A DNA stretch of 64,000 nt from Deinandra increscens subsp. villosa (lineage: Eukaryota > Streptophyta > Magnoliopsida > Asterales > Asteraceae), in assembly GCA_039602395.1 (NCBI GenBank), contig JBCNJP010000027.1, positions 113,128,354 to 113,192,353 of the forward strand. Reading direction: 5' to 3'. The position numbers were made by a program, and so were the translations under genes. Shown piece by piece: positions 11,130 through 21,400 of the stretch (positions are counted from its first letter, which is position 1; each line of letters begins with the position of its first letter). The notes beneath the pieces were generated by a model. It did not search any database, was not told the DNA's origin, and was given only the letters and a program-made list of their open reading frames with translations.

Positions 11130-11468
11130 TGAGCATCGGATCGTCTACTCGATCTAGCTAATCGGACATCGTAATGTAATTAACCGATTGATTTATTGAT
11201 CAAAGAAGAACAATTACAATCAACAAACACTCAGAAATAGACACAGAGAATACACACTCAGAAACACACACTTAACAGAATTTGCACGCTCAGAAATCCT
11301 CAGTTACAAAGACCAAACGTATATTTATACCCAGCTGGCCGAGCTTCGGCCGAACCTCAGGTTCGGCCAGTCCGAACTTCAGGTTTGGACCTATATCGGC
11401 CAGACCTAGAATGACTTGATCTTGATCTTGCTTGATACTTCACACGACGCACATCTCAGGTATCAACA
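11130..11468 (-). repeat. 3' LTR of element G (339 bp)
   Basis: On the plus strand it reads TGAGCATCGG to GGTATCAACA. A minus-strand TATAAATA is at 11329-11322. Copies of CCGAAC / GTTCGG cluster upstream of it in transcription order (11338-11402). The purine tract AGGGGGAGTT follows on the minus strand at 11478-11469. Confidence 0.85.
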
Positions 11469-12241
11469 AACTCCCCCTCGTCATGTGCAGTATCCCTTCA
11501 AAAACATCAACGTTGTATCTTCAAACAAGCTCCCCCTCAAGTGTAGAATCCGTTCGTTCAATGAAATGAATCTTCAAACGAACTCCTCCTCAACTCGATC
11601 GTAGCTTGATCTGACAACATTATAGAGTATCTCTGATCTTTTATCAACAGCTTCAGAAGACTTGAAGTAGTGATATCTTGCACATAGCAACCTGTTCAAA
11701 CATTTAAAATAATCTTGGCGCAAAACGTCTCTTCGAGACTCCAAGATATGATTCTGAAAATGATTTGTATCACGTGATGATCAAATCGAAAATAAAGCAG
11801 AAACAAAATCTTTTTGACTTTTAGACAGTTTATGCTAAAACACACCGAAAATCTTTTTGTTCTTTTCTGAAATGAAATGAAATGGCAACACAGAATCAAA
11901 CACTATTTTTGGTATGAGAAAGATCACTATATGGGATCATATTGAACATAACGCACTGAACTGCACTTCAATTTTGATTAATCGAAGCACATAAGTCATG
12001 CCGATTGCTGGTATAATTTGTCCAACTTAAACTCAGGCAGAATCATACTCATAACATTTGGATATGTTAAGGTATTGATTAGATTTGCATTGACCAGTGT
12101 ATCCCACACTATCTGACATAATCAGACATTTTCAGCTTTTCTTTTCTTTTCCTTTTTGTGTGCCAGCATTTGTGATTTTTCACAATGCATAATATTTTCA
12201 TGATATAGTCAACTGTGTTTCATGCAAAAAGAAATAAGAAC
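11469..12241 (-). other. 3' noncoding tail of G
   Basis: No coding frame. It contains the block shared with tails of E, F and H (minus-strand ATGATCCCATATAGTGATC at about 11937-11918) and the AAAAAGATTTT / GGTGTGTTTTAG block at about 11850-11810. It ends at the purine tract by the LTR. Confidence 0.7.
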
Positions 12242-12480
12242 GTTAAATCGTCTACCTTAAGGTCGATCTTTCGATACGCAGATAAGGCCTCGGATTTAAC
12301 AAAATAAGAAAATAAAACAAATTGAAATTGTATAACCCAACAACAATCAGGTCGGTACTCCCGTACACGCAGAGAAAGTCCGATGAGTTATACGAAACAC
12401 CAAATAAAATAAAGCAGAACGTCAAACGAACAACGATCAGGTCGATCTTTCGATACGGAGAGAAAGTCTGATCGTTTGAC
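12242..12480 (-). ncRNA. Triple-hairpin RNA element (G copy)
   Basis: Transcription order: hairpin 1 is 12480-12421, hairpin 2 is 12393-12330 and hairpin 3 is 12300-12242. Outer stems are GTCAAACGA/TCGTTTGAC, GTATAACTCA/TGGGTTATAC and GTTAAATC/GATTTAAC. Hairpin 2 differs from F and E at stem positions 7-9, yet pairing is kept (T-A to C-G, C-G to T-G). In hairpin 1 the inner stem is TCAG/CTGA where F and E have TCGG/CTGA. In hairpin 3 it is GAGG/CCTT. The apical parts are ATC-GAAA-GAT or GTAC-GGGA-GTAC. The function is unknown. Confidence 0.7.
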
Positions 12481-12651
12481 AAAATAAAGAAAATCAAACA
12501 AGTTTAAATCTTTGCAAAATGAACACATGTATACACAGTGACTTCTCATTTTGACTTTCACACTTATTTTTCTTTTTGTGTCATGAAATATGCATCAAGA
12601 TGTTATCCACATGGTCAAGCATTAGTATTTAGTGAATATCACATCTGAATA

Positions 12652-13009
12652 TGAAAGTGCCTGGATACGGATCGGTTTGGACGAATTGATCGAATACAAA
12701 ACGTAATCAAATGAGAATCAACACACAAAACGTAAATAAACTCAATCTCTTATTGATAGAGAATCAGAGTTACAGAGAATTACACAGAGACAACTCACAG
12801 ACAAGTTCGCTCAAACTCTCTCAGAAACTTACAAAATACAAAGACACAAATCTATTTATAGACCTACGGACGTCCGAACTCCATAGCATGTCCGAACCCC
12901 AGGTTCGGCCAAGGCTCGGCCAGGGTTCGGCCGGAGTTCGGCCAACAGACCTAAAACAAAACATTGTGTCTTCGATCGATCCAGCTCATTGCCATTTCGT
13001 GTATCAACA
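12652..13009 (-). repeat. 3' LTR of element E (358 bp)
   Basis: Plus-strand reading TGAAAGTGCC to GTATCAACA. A minus-strand TATAAATA is at 12860-12853. The CCGAAC / GTTCGGCC words sit at about 12868-12945, just upstream of the TATA box. It is identical by eye to 26229-26586. Confidence 0.93.
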
Positions 13010-13020
13010 AACTCCCCCTT
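13010..13020 (-). other. Polypurine tract of E
   Basis: Minus-strand CAAGGGGGAGTT run directly before the 3' LTR. The same AGGGGGAGTT is used in F, G and H. Confidence 0.8.
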
Positions 13021-13043
13021 GGCAACAGCTGGACCGTTCTTCA

Positions 13044-14099
13044 TCAGCCTCGAGCATCTGAAGTAGCCTCATCACCTTTCCTAACCAAATCATGATTGTT
13101 TCCGGCAAAAATGTTGAATGCAAAACAAACCCTTATCACCCTCTGGAACTTCAGCGCTTGATCCATAAAATCAGGATGATACAGGATAGGATTGTAATAC
13201 AACTCAGCAATATCAGCCTTTGACAAGTTAATCAGCCACATAGGATCGTAGATCTTCACAACCCGATTCTCTTCTTCCAAAACAATAACTGCTTCACCCG
13301 TCTTTTCATTGTAATACCACCACCTTAGATCCTTGATAAAGTCTTGTTGCATCTTCATCAGTGGTATCTTCTTCATAACATCAGGCTTCTTTGGAAAAAC
13401 CAGAATTATCAGCTTTTTACCAGTCAATGCATGAACTCTTGTCGTAGATCGACGTCGTTTAGGTCTTTGAGGATCCAGAAATTGAAAACCTTCACGACAC
13501 TCTTTCTCGAGAATCTTTTTAAAATGCATTCCTACCGCATCATTGCCATAACAACAAAAAGGTTTTCTCGTCAGCTCACGAACATCCCAAACCGGTAAAC
13601 TACTGAAATCCTTGGCTCGCTTGAAGTACTGGATTCCGTTTTCACGTTTAATTCCATAGCACCCCAAACTCGAAGCATACATCCAGCTGATAATTTCTCC
13701 TGACACCCGACCCTTAAACTTAAAAGACGATCTTTGCTTAACTGGTTTCGGAGGCGGCACATAGTTTGCATGAAATGCTTTCATAAATTCTTTAAACGTC
13801 TGATTCTGTTTTTGAACCTGTGCCTCCTTAACCACCGGGTCTTCAGGTTTCTCAGCTTCTTTCTTTTTCAAAACCTCTTCAACTTCAGCATCTTTATCTT
13901 TAGGAAATACTTCAAACTCATCACCAGCAGTTTGATTGTTATTGAAGTTGGAGTACAGATCTGGATACTCTTCCTCTGTAATATCCTCCACTTCAACTTC
14001 TTCTTCAAAAATACCATCAATGTCTTCATCCGACTCTGGTTCTGGTTCATTGTATTTCTCTGGTTCTTTCTCAGCTGTCTTTCTCAAACTCTTCTTCAT
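13044..14099 (-). CDS. ORF3 of copia E, C-terminal segment
   Basis: 351 codons from ATG at 14099. The first 110 residues are highly acidic (runs of Glu and Asp), followed by a Lys/Gln stretch. Then comes a globular part with many aromatic residues (RWWYYNEKTGEAVIV, about 4 cysteines, a basic RPKRRRSTTR stretch). I see no signal peptide or membrane segment. It overlaps the upstream segment by 29 bases in another frame. The acidic character runs on from the end of that segment, so the two may once have been one protein, parted by a frameshift. The location after pol matches the env-like ORF of SIRE-type elements, but nothing here shows an envelope function. It ends only 35 bases before the LTR. 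Confidence 0.65.
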   Translation of the reverse strand: MKKSLRKTAEKEPEKYNEPEPESDEDIDGIFEEEVEVEDITEEEYPDLYSNFNNNQTAGDEFEVFPKDKDAEVEEVLKKKEAEKPEDPVVKEAQVQKQNQTFKEFMKAFHANYVPPPKPVKQRSSFKFKGRVSGEIISWMYASSLGCYGIKRENGIQYFKRAKDFSSLPVWDVRELTRKPFCCYGNDAVGMHFKKILEKECREGFQFLDPQRPKRRRSTTRVHALTGKKLIILVFPKKPDVMKKIPLMKMQQDFIKDLRWWYYNEKTGEAVIVLEEENRVVKIYDPMWLINLSKADIAELYYNPILYHPDFMDQALKFQRVIRVCFAFNIFAGNNHDLVRKGDEATSDARG

Positions 14100-16066
14100 T
14101 TAATTCAAAAACTCGTTTTAACTCCTCCACTGTCAACTCACCAACAAATTCCCCCTCTTCAAGCGTCTGTAGCATTTCAGCAAATTCATTCAGACTTTTA
14201 GCTGCTTGACTAGATGGAATTACTGAAATTGGCACTGCTTCTCTCGAATCCTTCTCCCCCTGGGATGATGATGCACCAGCACCCGAACCCGTAGTTCCAG
14301 ATGGGCCTGGACCGCCACCAACATTCCCTTGGTCATCTTGGTCAGGATCATCGTTCAAGAAACGCATTGGGTCTTCATTACACCCTGAACCGTCTCCTAA
14401 CTCCCCCTGAGCTTTAAATTTCTCCACTAAGAACTTTAATTGCTCATTCATCTCAAGAAGCATTTTTGACTGATTCTGACTAACTTGCTTCAATCTTAAA
14501 ATCTCCTGATCCTTAATATCATCACGACGTTGCAAAGAAACAACCCGCTGAGTCAAATCTTCATTATCAAAACGCAGCACTGTAATCATCTTCTCTTGAG
14601 CTTCAGTTTTAGCCTTCAAGGCATCAATCTGTGATTGTTGATCAGATAAAGCGCTTTGTAAGATACTCGCCTGAGAGAAAGACACTGAACCTTCTTCAAA
14701 ATTGAAATTTACATCTGGTGTAGACTGGGTAGATGCAGTTGCTGTTGTGAAAATCGGCGTTGAAGATCCCATAGACTGACTAACAAACTGCACACCAGCA
14801 CTTGCTGAAGGTGCTGTGCCAGCAGTTGTCGATTGACTAGCATTCATCAAATTTCTCAGAAATTCAGCTTGAGTATCAGACACTGAAGTCTGAACTGTTG
14901 AAGCAGCTGCAGTAGATGTAGAAACACTGGTACGAGGTTGCAAAACAAACTGCTGCACACCAACGCCCTTTCTCTTCTTCATTCTGCCCCCAACTACTGA
15001 TTTCTTCCTCCCTTTGGATGGAGTAACAGATGAACCGGCCACTGGCTGTTTACCTTTACCAGAAATCCCCTCGGTTTCAGGATTGTAATCTTCATCGGAT
15101 TCAGAAGCCACCACATCATATACTCGATTCTGATAACGGTCGATGCTTTTCTTCTGACTGACTCTGTAAGCAATATGTGCATCACTACCCTTCAGCAGCT
15201 TCACATACTTAGAGTTTATCAGAACACGGACAAACGGATCATTAGGTTCCGACAAGTCCTCAGAGTCAGCCCCAGTATCCATGAAATCATCATCAGACTC
15301 AGATTCATCAACAAGGGTATTAACCGCTGGTGTCTCAGTCACAGTAGCATGTGCTGAGACCACCGGTTCAGACATTGGCGGTTGTGAAACAGGTTCCGGT
15401 TGTGGATCTTGATGTACTTGTTCTTGAACAATTGGTATCTGCCTCTTAGGCCTTTTCACCCTTCCTTGCTGAGGTATTTGATTTTGCTCTTCGATCCAAC
15501 TATAATCGAGTTCCTCTGAATCGCTTCCATCATCATGACGAGGTGCACCCAACACTGGTGCTATATAATTGACATTGGCTAGATGGCCAATCAATCTTTT
15601 CAATTTAGGCTGAAACTCTGGTGCTTTCTTTTGGTAAGACGCCAGAGCCCCAACACTTGCCTCCGTCATATGCTTTAACTCCATTCTGTGTGCTGCATTC
15701 TTTATCAAGTCTGGATATAAATCATTTAGCACCAATTGAATAAATCTGGGATATATTGCAGCCTTCTTCTGACGTTGTGTCAGATTATCTCTCATATAGT
15801 GAAAAATCATCCCAGACACATTATACGGTCTATTCAACACTAATGCATTCATCAAGGACAGAGGAATTTGTTGAACTTCATCATGCCCTGAAATTCTGTG
15901 TCCTAAACAAACCAGTAATACATGCGCCAGATATTTGTACGGGACACTCAGAGACGATTTATACACCCACTCCTTGCTTGGATCGTCAGTATACCAAATA
16001 CGCTTCAAAAATGCCACGTTGTCTTCATGCGGAAACTCAATTCTGGCATTTGGTGAATCAGATTCT
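14071..16066 (-). CDS. ORF3 of copia E, central segment
   Basis: Open to 14071. The frame also runs upstream to 16224, but from about 16066 back the conserved protein continues in a neighbouring frame, so I end it here. The first 200 residues look globular (WYTDDPSKEWVYKSSL, then SLMNALVLNRPYNVSGM). A Pro/Gln-rich and acidic linker and a basic patch (SKGRKKSVVGGRMKKRKG) follow. Next is a Ser/Thr/Ala-rich stretch, then a clear coiled coil of about 90 residues (SDQQSQIDALKAKTEAQEKM onward), a Gly-rich linker and an acidic end. No membrane segment is visible. The protein family is not one I recognise beyond its position after pol in SIRE-like copia elements. A coiled coil could mean self-assembly; that is inference. 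Confidence 0.65.
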
Positions 16067-16351
16067 AAGCTGCAACACCCTTCGAATATCATCTTCTGTG
16101 ATCTGCACAGGTCGGCCTTGTACTGTAGCAGCAATTCTGATTGGTGGATCAGAAATTGTATGGGCCGTATTCCAGAATTCCAGAATAATGTCTCTATATA
16201 CATCACATTGTTGGGTAATAGCATGATGTATTCTAGAACGTCTCAGAAAATCGAAGATTCCCGGTCCTCCAAATTTATCAAGTTTGCTTCTTGTGACCCC
16301 GATGTGAGCACAGATATTATGTTTATCACCGATCTTTAAATCATTGGCCAT
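16058..16351 (-). CDS. ORF3 of copia E, N-terminal segment
   Basis: I start at ATG 16351 (MANDLKIGDK). An upstream ATG at 16378 is in frame, but the base run TTTTTCAG at 16361-16354 looks like a splice acceptor ending three bases before 16351. The segment holds a compact motif-rich region (AHIGVTRSKLDKFGGPGIFDF, split at the F) and ends EDDIRRVLQLRI then TGA at 16058. Dropping one A at about 16066 would let the frame pass into the central segment. So either one base has been gained here, or a programmed shift is used. The single-base break is notable because gag and pol of E are intact and the LTRs identical. Confidence 0.6.
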   Translation of the reverse strand: MANDLKIGDKHNICAHIGVTRSKLDKFGGPGIFDFLRRSRIHHAITQQCDVYRDIILEFWNTAHTISDPPIRIAATVQGRPVQITEDDIRRVLQLRI

Positions 16352-16439
16352 ATCTGAAAAACACATAAAAGAAAACATTCATTAAATTCAATGTGATTAA
16401 CAAATATCATCATCAATTTTGTCAAATCATTGTCGTTTG

Positions 16440-17060
16440 CGTAAACGAACAACATTTTAACAAATTTTGATATCCGCCGAACTCTGTCCGATCCTCCTCC
16501 GAATCCCAGATTCGGAGCCTCCGAACCCCAGGTTCGGAGCCTGAAGAACTCCGACAGTTTTGAATTTCAAACTCGATGAAATCGACCAAATCAAACACTT
16601 TCAATCCGCACCCACAGTCGGAATATGATAAGCAACACACAGGAGTTAATTTTAATTGATAAAAACACAGTTTTAATAACCTATTTTCAGATCTAGAACT
16701 GTTATAGGTCCGAACGAGTTTTTCAGTCAAAAACCTCACAAAACAAGGGTAAAAATCCACATTAAGAGTACCAATACACTCGGAAATTCAAGATATACCT
16801 AGAACCAGTCGCTAAATCGCCAAAAACACAGTGAATCAAAAGTTGAAAAATTGGGCAGAGGTTCGGTATGCGTTCGGAGATATACAGTAACAATGACCTC
16901 CGAACCTCACGTTTGGCGAATTTATAGCCAGCCACGTTCGGACCTCCGAACGTCGAGTTCGGCCGAACAGTAGCTCCGAACCTCCCCATCGGCCATTCCA
17001 AAACTTGTCCGATATCGGAGTTCGGACCTCCGATTCTCACCTTCGGTCGTCCGATCTTCA
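16440..17060 (-). repeat. CCGAAC-word array between hairpins and ORF3 (E)
   Basis: Two clusters (about 16465-16560 and 16860-17080) of CCGAAC, GTTCGGA and CTCCGAT, the same words as in the E LTR and in its 5' leader. Reading frames across it are by-products. It lies just upstream of ORF3. Confidence 0.7.
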
Positions 17061-17728
17061 CGTTCGGACCTCCGAACTTCAAGATTGGAGATATGCACAA
17101 ATTTCAAAAATACCCCTGATTTTGATGAATTTTTCAAATTGAACCTCAAAAGTTTTCAAATTTATCAATAAACCTCAAACTTCGTTCAATTGTCTGATGA
17201 AATTTCTGGAATCAAGTCCATTTGGTTGTTTCCGGCATAATTTGTAATTTTTCACTAACGGTTGATCGAAAATAAAGCAGAATCAAAATCTTTTTGAATT
17301 TTTCAAAATTATGCTAAACACACCTAAAATCTTTTTGGATTTTTCCTGATAATCAAAGAAACACACCAAACAGAAATGAAATGAAATAACTAGAACTGAT
17401 ATAACTTAAGTATTTTTGTGAGAAAGATCCAGACGCGAGATCATATCGGTCAATATGTATCAGACACACTTCAATTTCATTTTTAATCAGCATGCAAGTC
17501 TAGTTGGCAGCAAATACAATTTTTCAATTTATTTCAGCTTGGGTAGATCAATTTTTATAGCTTTCTGATATGTTAAGATATATTTAGCAAGCATTGATAA
17601 TGTGAAAACCCACACAGTCAGAAATACCGGTAATCTGGCTTATTCTTACTATTTTTGTATTTTTCACAGAATTTAATTTTCACAGAGATTTATCGTTCAT
17701 GGTGTTTCATGCAAAAATAACGCAGAAC

Positions 17729-17970
17729 CCTAAACAAACAACAATCAGGTCGGCTGGTAGGCACGCAGAGAAAGTCCGATTGTTTAGGAAAATAAGAAAT
17801 GTAAAATAAAGTAGAAGTTGTATAATCCAACAACAATCAGGTCGGTACTCACGTACACGCAGAGAAAGTCCGATGGATTATACGAAACACCAAAGAAAAT
17901 AAAGCAGAACGTCAAGCGAACAACAATCAGGTCGATCTTTCGATACGCAGAGAAAGTCCGATCGTTTGAC
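17729..17970 (-). ncRNA. Triple-hairpin RNA element (E copy)
   Basis: Hairpin 1 is 17970-17911, hairpin 2 is 17883-17820 and hairpin 3 is 17788-17729 (transcription order). Outer stems are GTCAAACGA/TCGCTTGAC (one G-T pair), GTATAATCCA/TTGGATTATAC and CCTAAACAA/TTGTTTAGG. Each has TCGGACTTTCTCTGCGT on the 5' side and CGACCTGATTGTTGTT on the 3' side. The loop of hairpin 2 is GTAC-GTGA-GTAC, where F has GGGA: both are GNRA. Each hairpin is followed by CTGCTTTATTTT-like spacer or a diverged form. It lies 0.5 kb after pol and 1.4 kb before ORF3. Confidence 0.75.
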
Positions 17971-18441
17971 AAAATAAAGAAAATTAAACAAGTTTAAATC
18001 TTTGCAAAATGAAAACATGCGTACACCAGAACATCTCTTATTCTGTTTTTGCTTTTTCATTTTATTTGATGCCAAGATTACACAGTAATCATCATGATGT
18101 GTCTCACAAATAATCAAGCAATTTTTTATGTTTATATCATACTCGCATATATCAGATTTACCCTTACGCATTTAACTAACCAAACAAGAACCTACAGCCT
18201 TTAATTTTACTTTATCCATGGTTGATAACACATGCCGATGTATTATCATTTCTCGCTTGGTCGGATCAATTTCTCAATTTTTATTTTTCAATTTTTTTAT
18301 GCTTTTTGCATTATTTCCATTTTTTTATCTTTTCTGATTTTTCTCCTCCTAAAATACAAAACTCTATTTTTGGATTTTCTTTAACAAGAAAAGAAACAGA
18401 CACAAGAAAATCAAAAGGAAAAATGATCAACCGAAAGTTAC

Positions 18442-21400
18442 TCAACTTGGTAACTTTTGAATGCCGTTGATTTGCAAAAGATAACGGAAGCGGGTTTTAT
18501 CAAAAGCTTTTGTAAAAAGATCCGCTTTTTGAAAATCAGTGTGAATCTTTTGCAGATCAATCAAGTGTTTTTCAAAGCAATCTCGGATAAAATGATAACG
18601 AATTTCAATGTGTTTTGTTTTAGAATGATGAACGGGGTTTTTGGTTATGCAAATCGCAGCCGAATTATCTATGTAAATTGGTGTAGTAAGAAACTTCAAA
18701 CCGTAATCCCGCATTTGCTGTTGGATCCATAGAACCTGTGAGCAGCAACTAGCAGCCGCTATATATTCAGCTTCAGCCGTGGATGTGGCAACAGAAGTTT
18801 GCTTCTTACACTGCCAAGACACCAACCTATCGCCAAGAAACTGACATCCAGCCGTGGTTGACTTGAAGTTAATCTTACAACCGCCGTAGTCAGAATCTGT
18901 ATACGCCGATAGGTCGAACTTATCATCATGAGGGTACCAGATCCCGAGATCTGAATTACCCTTCAGATAAGCTAGAATCCGCAACACTGCATTCATATGC
19001 GAAACCCGAGGAGCTGCCTGATACCTGGAACACAAACAAACAGCAAACATTATGTCAGGTCGACTCGCTGTCAAATACATCAATGAACCTATTATTGCCC
19101 TGTAACGCGTGACATCAACTTTTTCACCGTCTTCATCAGGACATAAGCCATGTGACAACTGAATCGGAGTTCCCGGAATGCGAACATCTTCCACTTTGAA
19201 CCGAGTCAGAACATCTTTCACATACTTCGTCTGATGTATGAAGATACCCTGATCTGATTGTTGAACTTGCAGACCTAGGAAGAACGACATTTCACCCATC
19301 GAACTCATTTCAAACTTTGTTTGCATTAACTTCTCGAAATCTCTCGAAAGTTGTTCGTTTGAACATCCAAAAATAATATCATCAACGTAGATCTGTACCA
19401 GCAGCAAATCCTCCCCCGTTTTTCGACAGAAAAGAGTAGGATCAACCAACCCACGCTTGAATCCGTTGTCGAGTAAATAAGTAGACAATGTCTCGTACCA
19501 AGCTCGAGGAGCCTGATGGAGACCGTATAAAGCTTTGTCTAACTTATAAACCTTCTCCGGATAATCAGGATCGAAGAATCCCGGAGGTTGTTTGACATAC
19601 ACCTCTTCTTTAACTTTTCCGTACAAAAATGCACTCTTGACATCCATTTGAAAAACTTTAAATCCACGATGTGCAGCAAACGCCAAAAATATTCTGATAG
19701 CTTCAATTCTGGCAACAGGTGCATACACTTCGTTGAAATCTATCCCTTCCTCTTGCGAAAAACCTTGAACAACCAAACGGGCCTTATTTCGGACAATGAC
19801 TCCGCGATCATCCCGTTTACACTTGTAAACCCACCGTGTTCCACACGGTTCTTTACTACCTTCAGGTAAATCTTCCAGATGCCACACACCCAACTTCTTG
19901 AATTGTAATAATTCTTCTTGCATTGCTTCAATCCACGAACCGTCTAACAATGCTTCATTAACATTCTTCGGCTCAGTTTGTGAAATAAAGCATGAATGAA
20001 ATGCTTCTTCCTGAACTCCAGATTCCAAGATTGATAGCAAAGCACTACTCTCAATTTGATGTCGGGTACGAACTCCTTCATTTAAATCACCAATGATATT
20101 ATCTTGTGGATGAATGGTGTTTATCCGGAGTGTTTGATTAATAGGAACTACCACCGTTTCAGGCAAATCAGGAACAGGATCTTCCTCAACCACCACATTA
20201 TCAGTTACATTAACATCACCTTCATTGGAAGTAGATTCAACTTGTGGATCAGGTTGCTGAACAGGAATTTCCACCTGATGTGACACGGCTTCGTGAAATT
20301 CACTATCATCTTCAGAAGACATTTCATCAGCAGCAATAGTCGTATCATTTGATGTCTCAGTCAAATACTCATCAGCGACAGGCACTATCGGAGTTGGCAG
20401 AGTTTGAATGTTTAGAACCGGTGTATCATCTTGCAGTTCAATGAAAACTCTTGTAAGTTGTTCATCAGATACTTCTGGTATCGATTCAAGATTTTCAAAC
20501 AAAGTCTTGTAATCAAATAACCAATCCGGTCCAACGCCTCTGGGTGGTAACGTATATGATTGAAAATCAACATGCAGATATTCCCCTACCATACCAGTCT
20601 GCTTATTGAAAACACGTTTCTTCTGATTTGAATAACCAACAAACAGTCCTTCAAAGACTTTGTCATCAAATTTTCCTGCAGCAGCCAACACAGTACAAGG
20701 ACACCCAAACGGCTCTAAATAGTTGAGATTCGGCTTACGATTCTTCAGAAGCTCATAACATGTCTTACCAAGACGCTTCACAGTAAGCACTCGATTCAGC
20801 ACATAACACGCAGTATTGACAGCTTCTGTCCAAAAAGGAACAGGTAATTGAGCATCAGCCAACATAGTTCGTGCTGTTTCAATAATCGTGCGATTCTTTC
20901 TTTCTGCCACGCCGTTCTGCTGAGGTGTGTATGGTGTGCTGAATTCATGCACAATTCCTTTTTCCATACAAAACGTCCTCACGGCTACATTCTTAAACTC
21001 CGTGCCATTGTCACTCCGAATTCTCCTCACCTTCAATTTATACAGTGATTCAAGTGTGGTAATCAAATTGAGAAGAATTCTTGATGTTTCATCCTTGGAG
21101 ACCAGAAAATCAACCCACGAATATCTTGAATATTCATCCGTAACCACCAGACAATACCAATTTCCCGAGATACTTTCACGATTTACAGGACCAAACAAAT
21201 CCATATGAAGTAACTCCAATGGGACATCTATTGAATGATGTTTCTTCAGTGGATGGGATTTTCTTTTCTGTTTACCCTTCTTGCAACTCACGCATATATC
21301 ATTAAACACAAACTGTTGCTTCGGAACCCCTTCAACAAGCCCCCTCCGCACTAGTTCGTTCATCTTTCTGTAATGAATGTGACCCATGCGACGATGCCAC

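Noticed and set aside
12711..13061. Protein-coding gene in the E LTR (also 26288-26599)
   Set aside because: The same frame appears in both LTRs because they are identical. It has no coding features and runs through repeat words.
16067..16224. Upstream extension of the central ORF3 segment
   Set aside because: The conserved protein in this stretch is in a neighbouring frame, so the extension is a shadow.
13044..16351. Calling ORF3 an envelope gene
   Set aside because: No signal peptide, cleavage site or membrane segment is visible. Position after pol alone is not enough.
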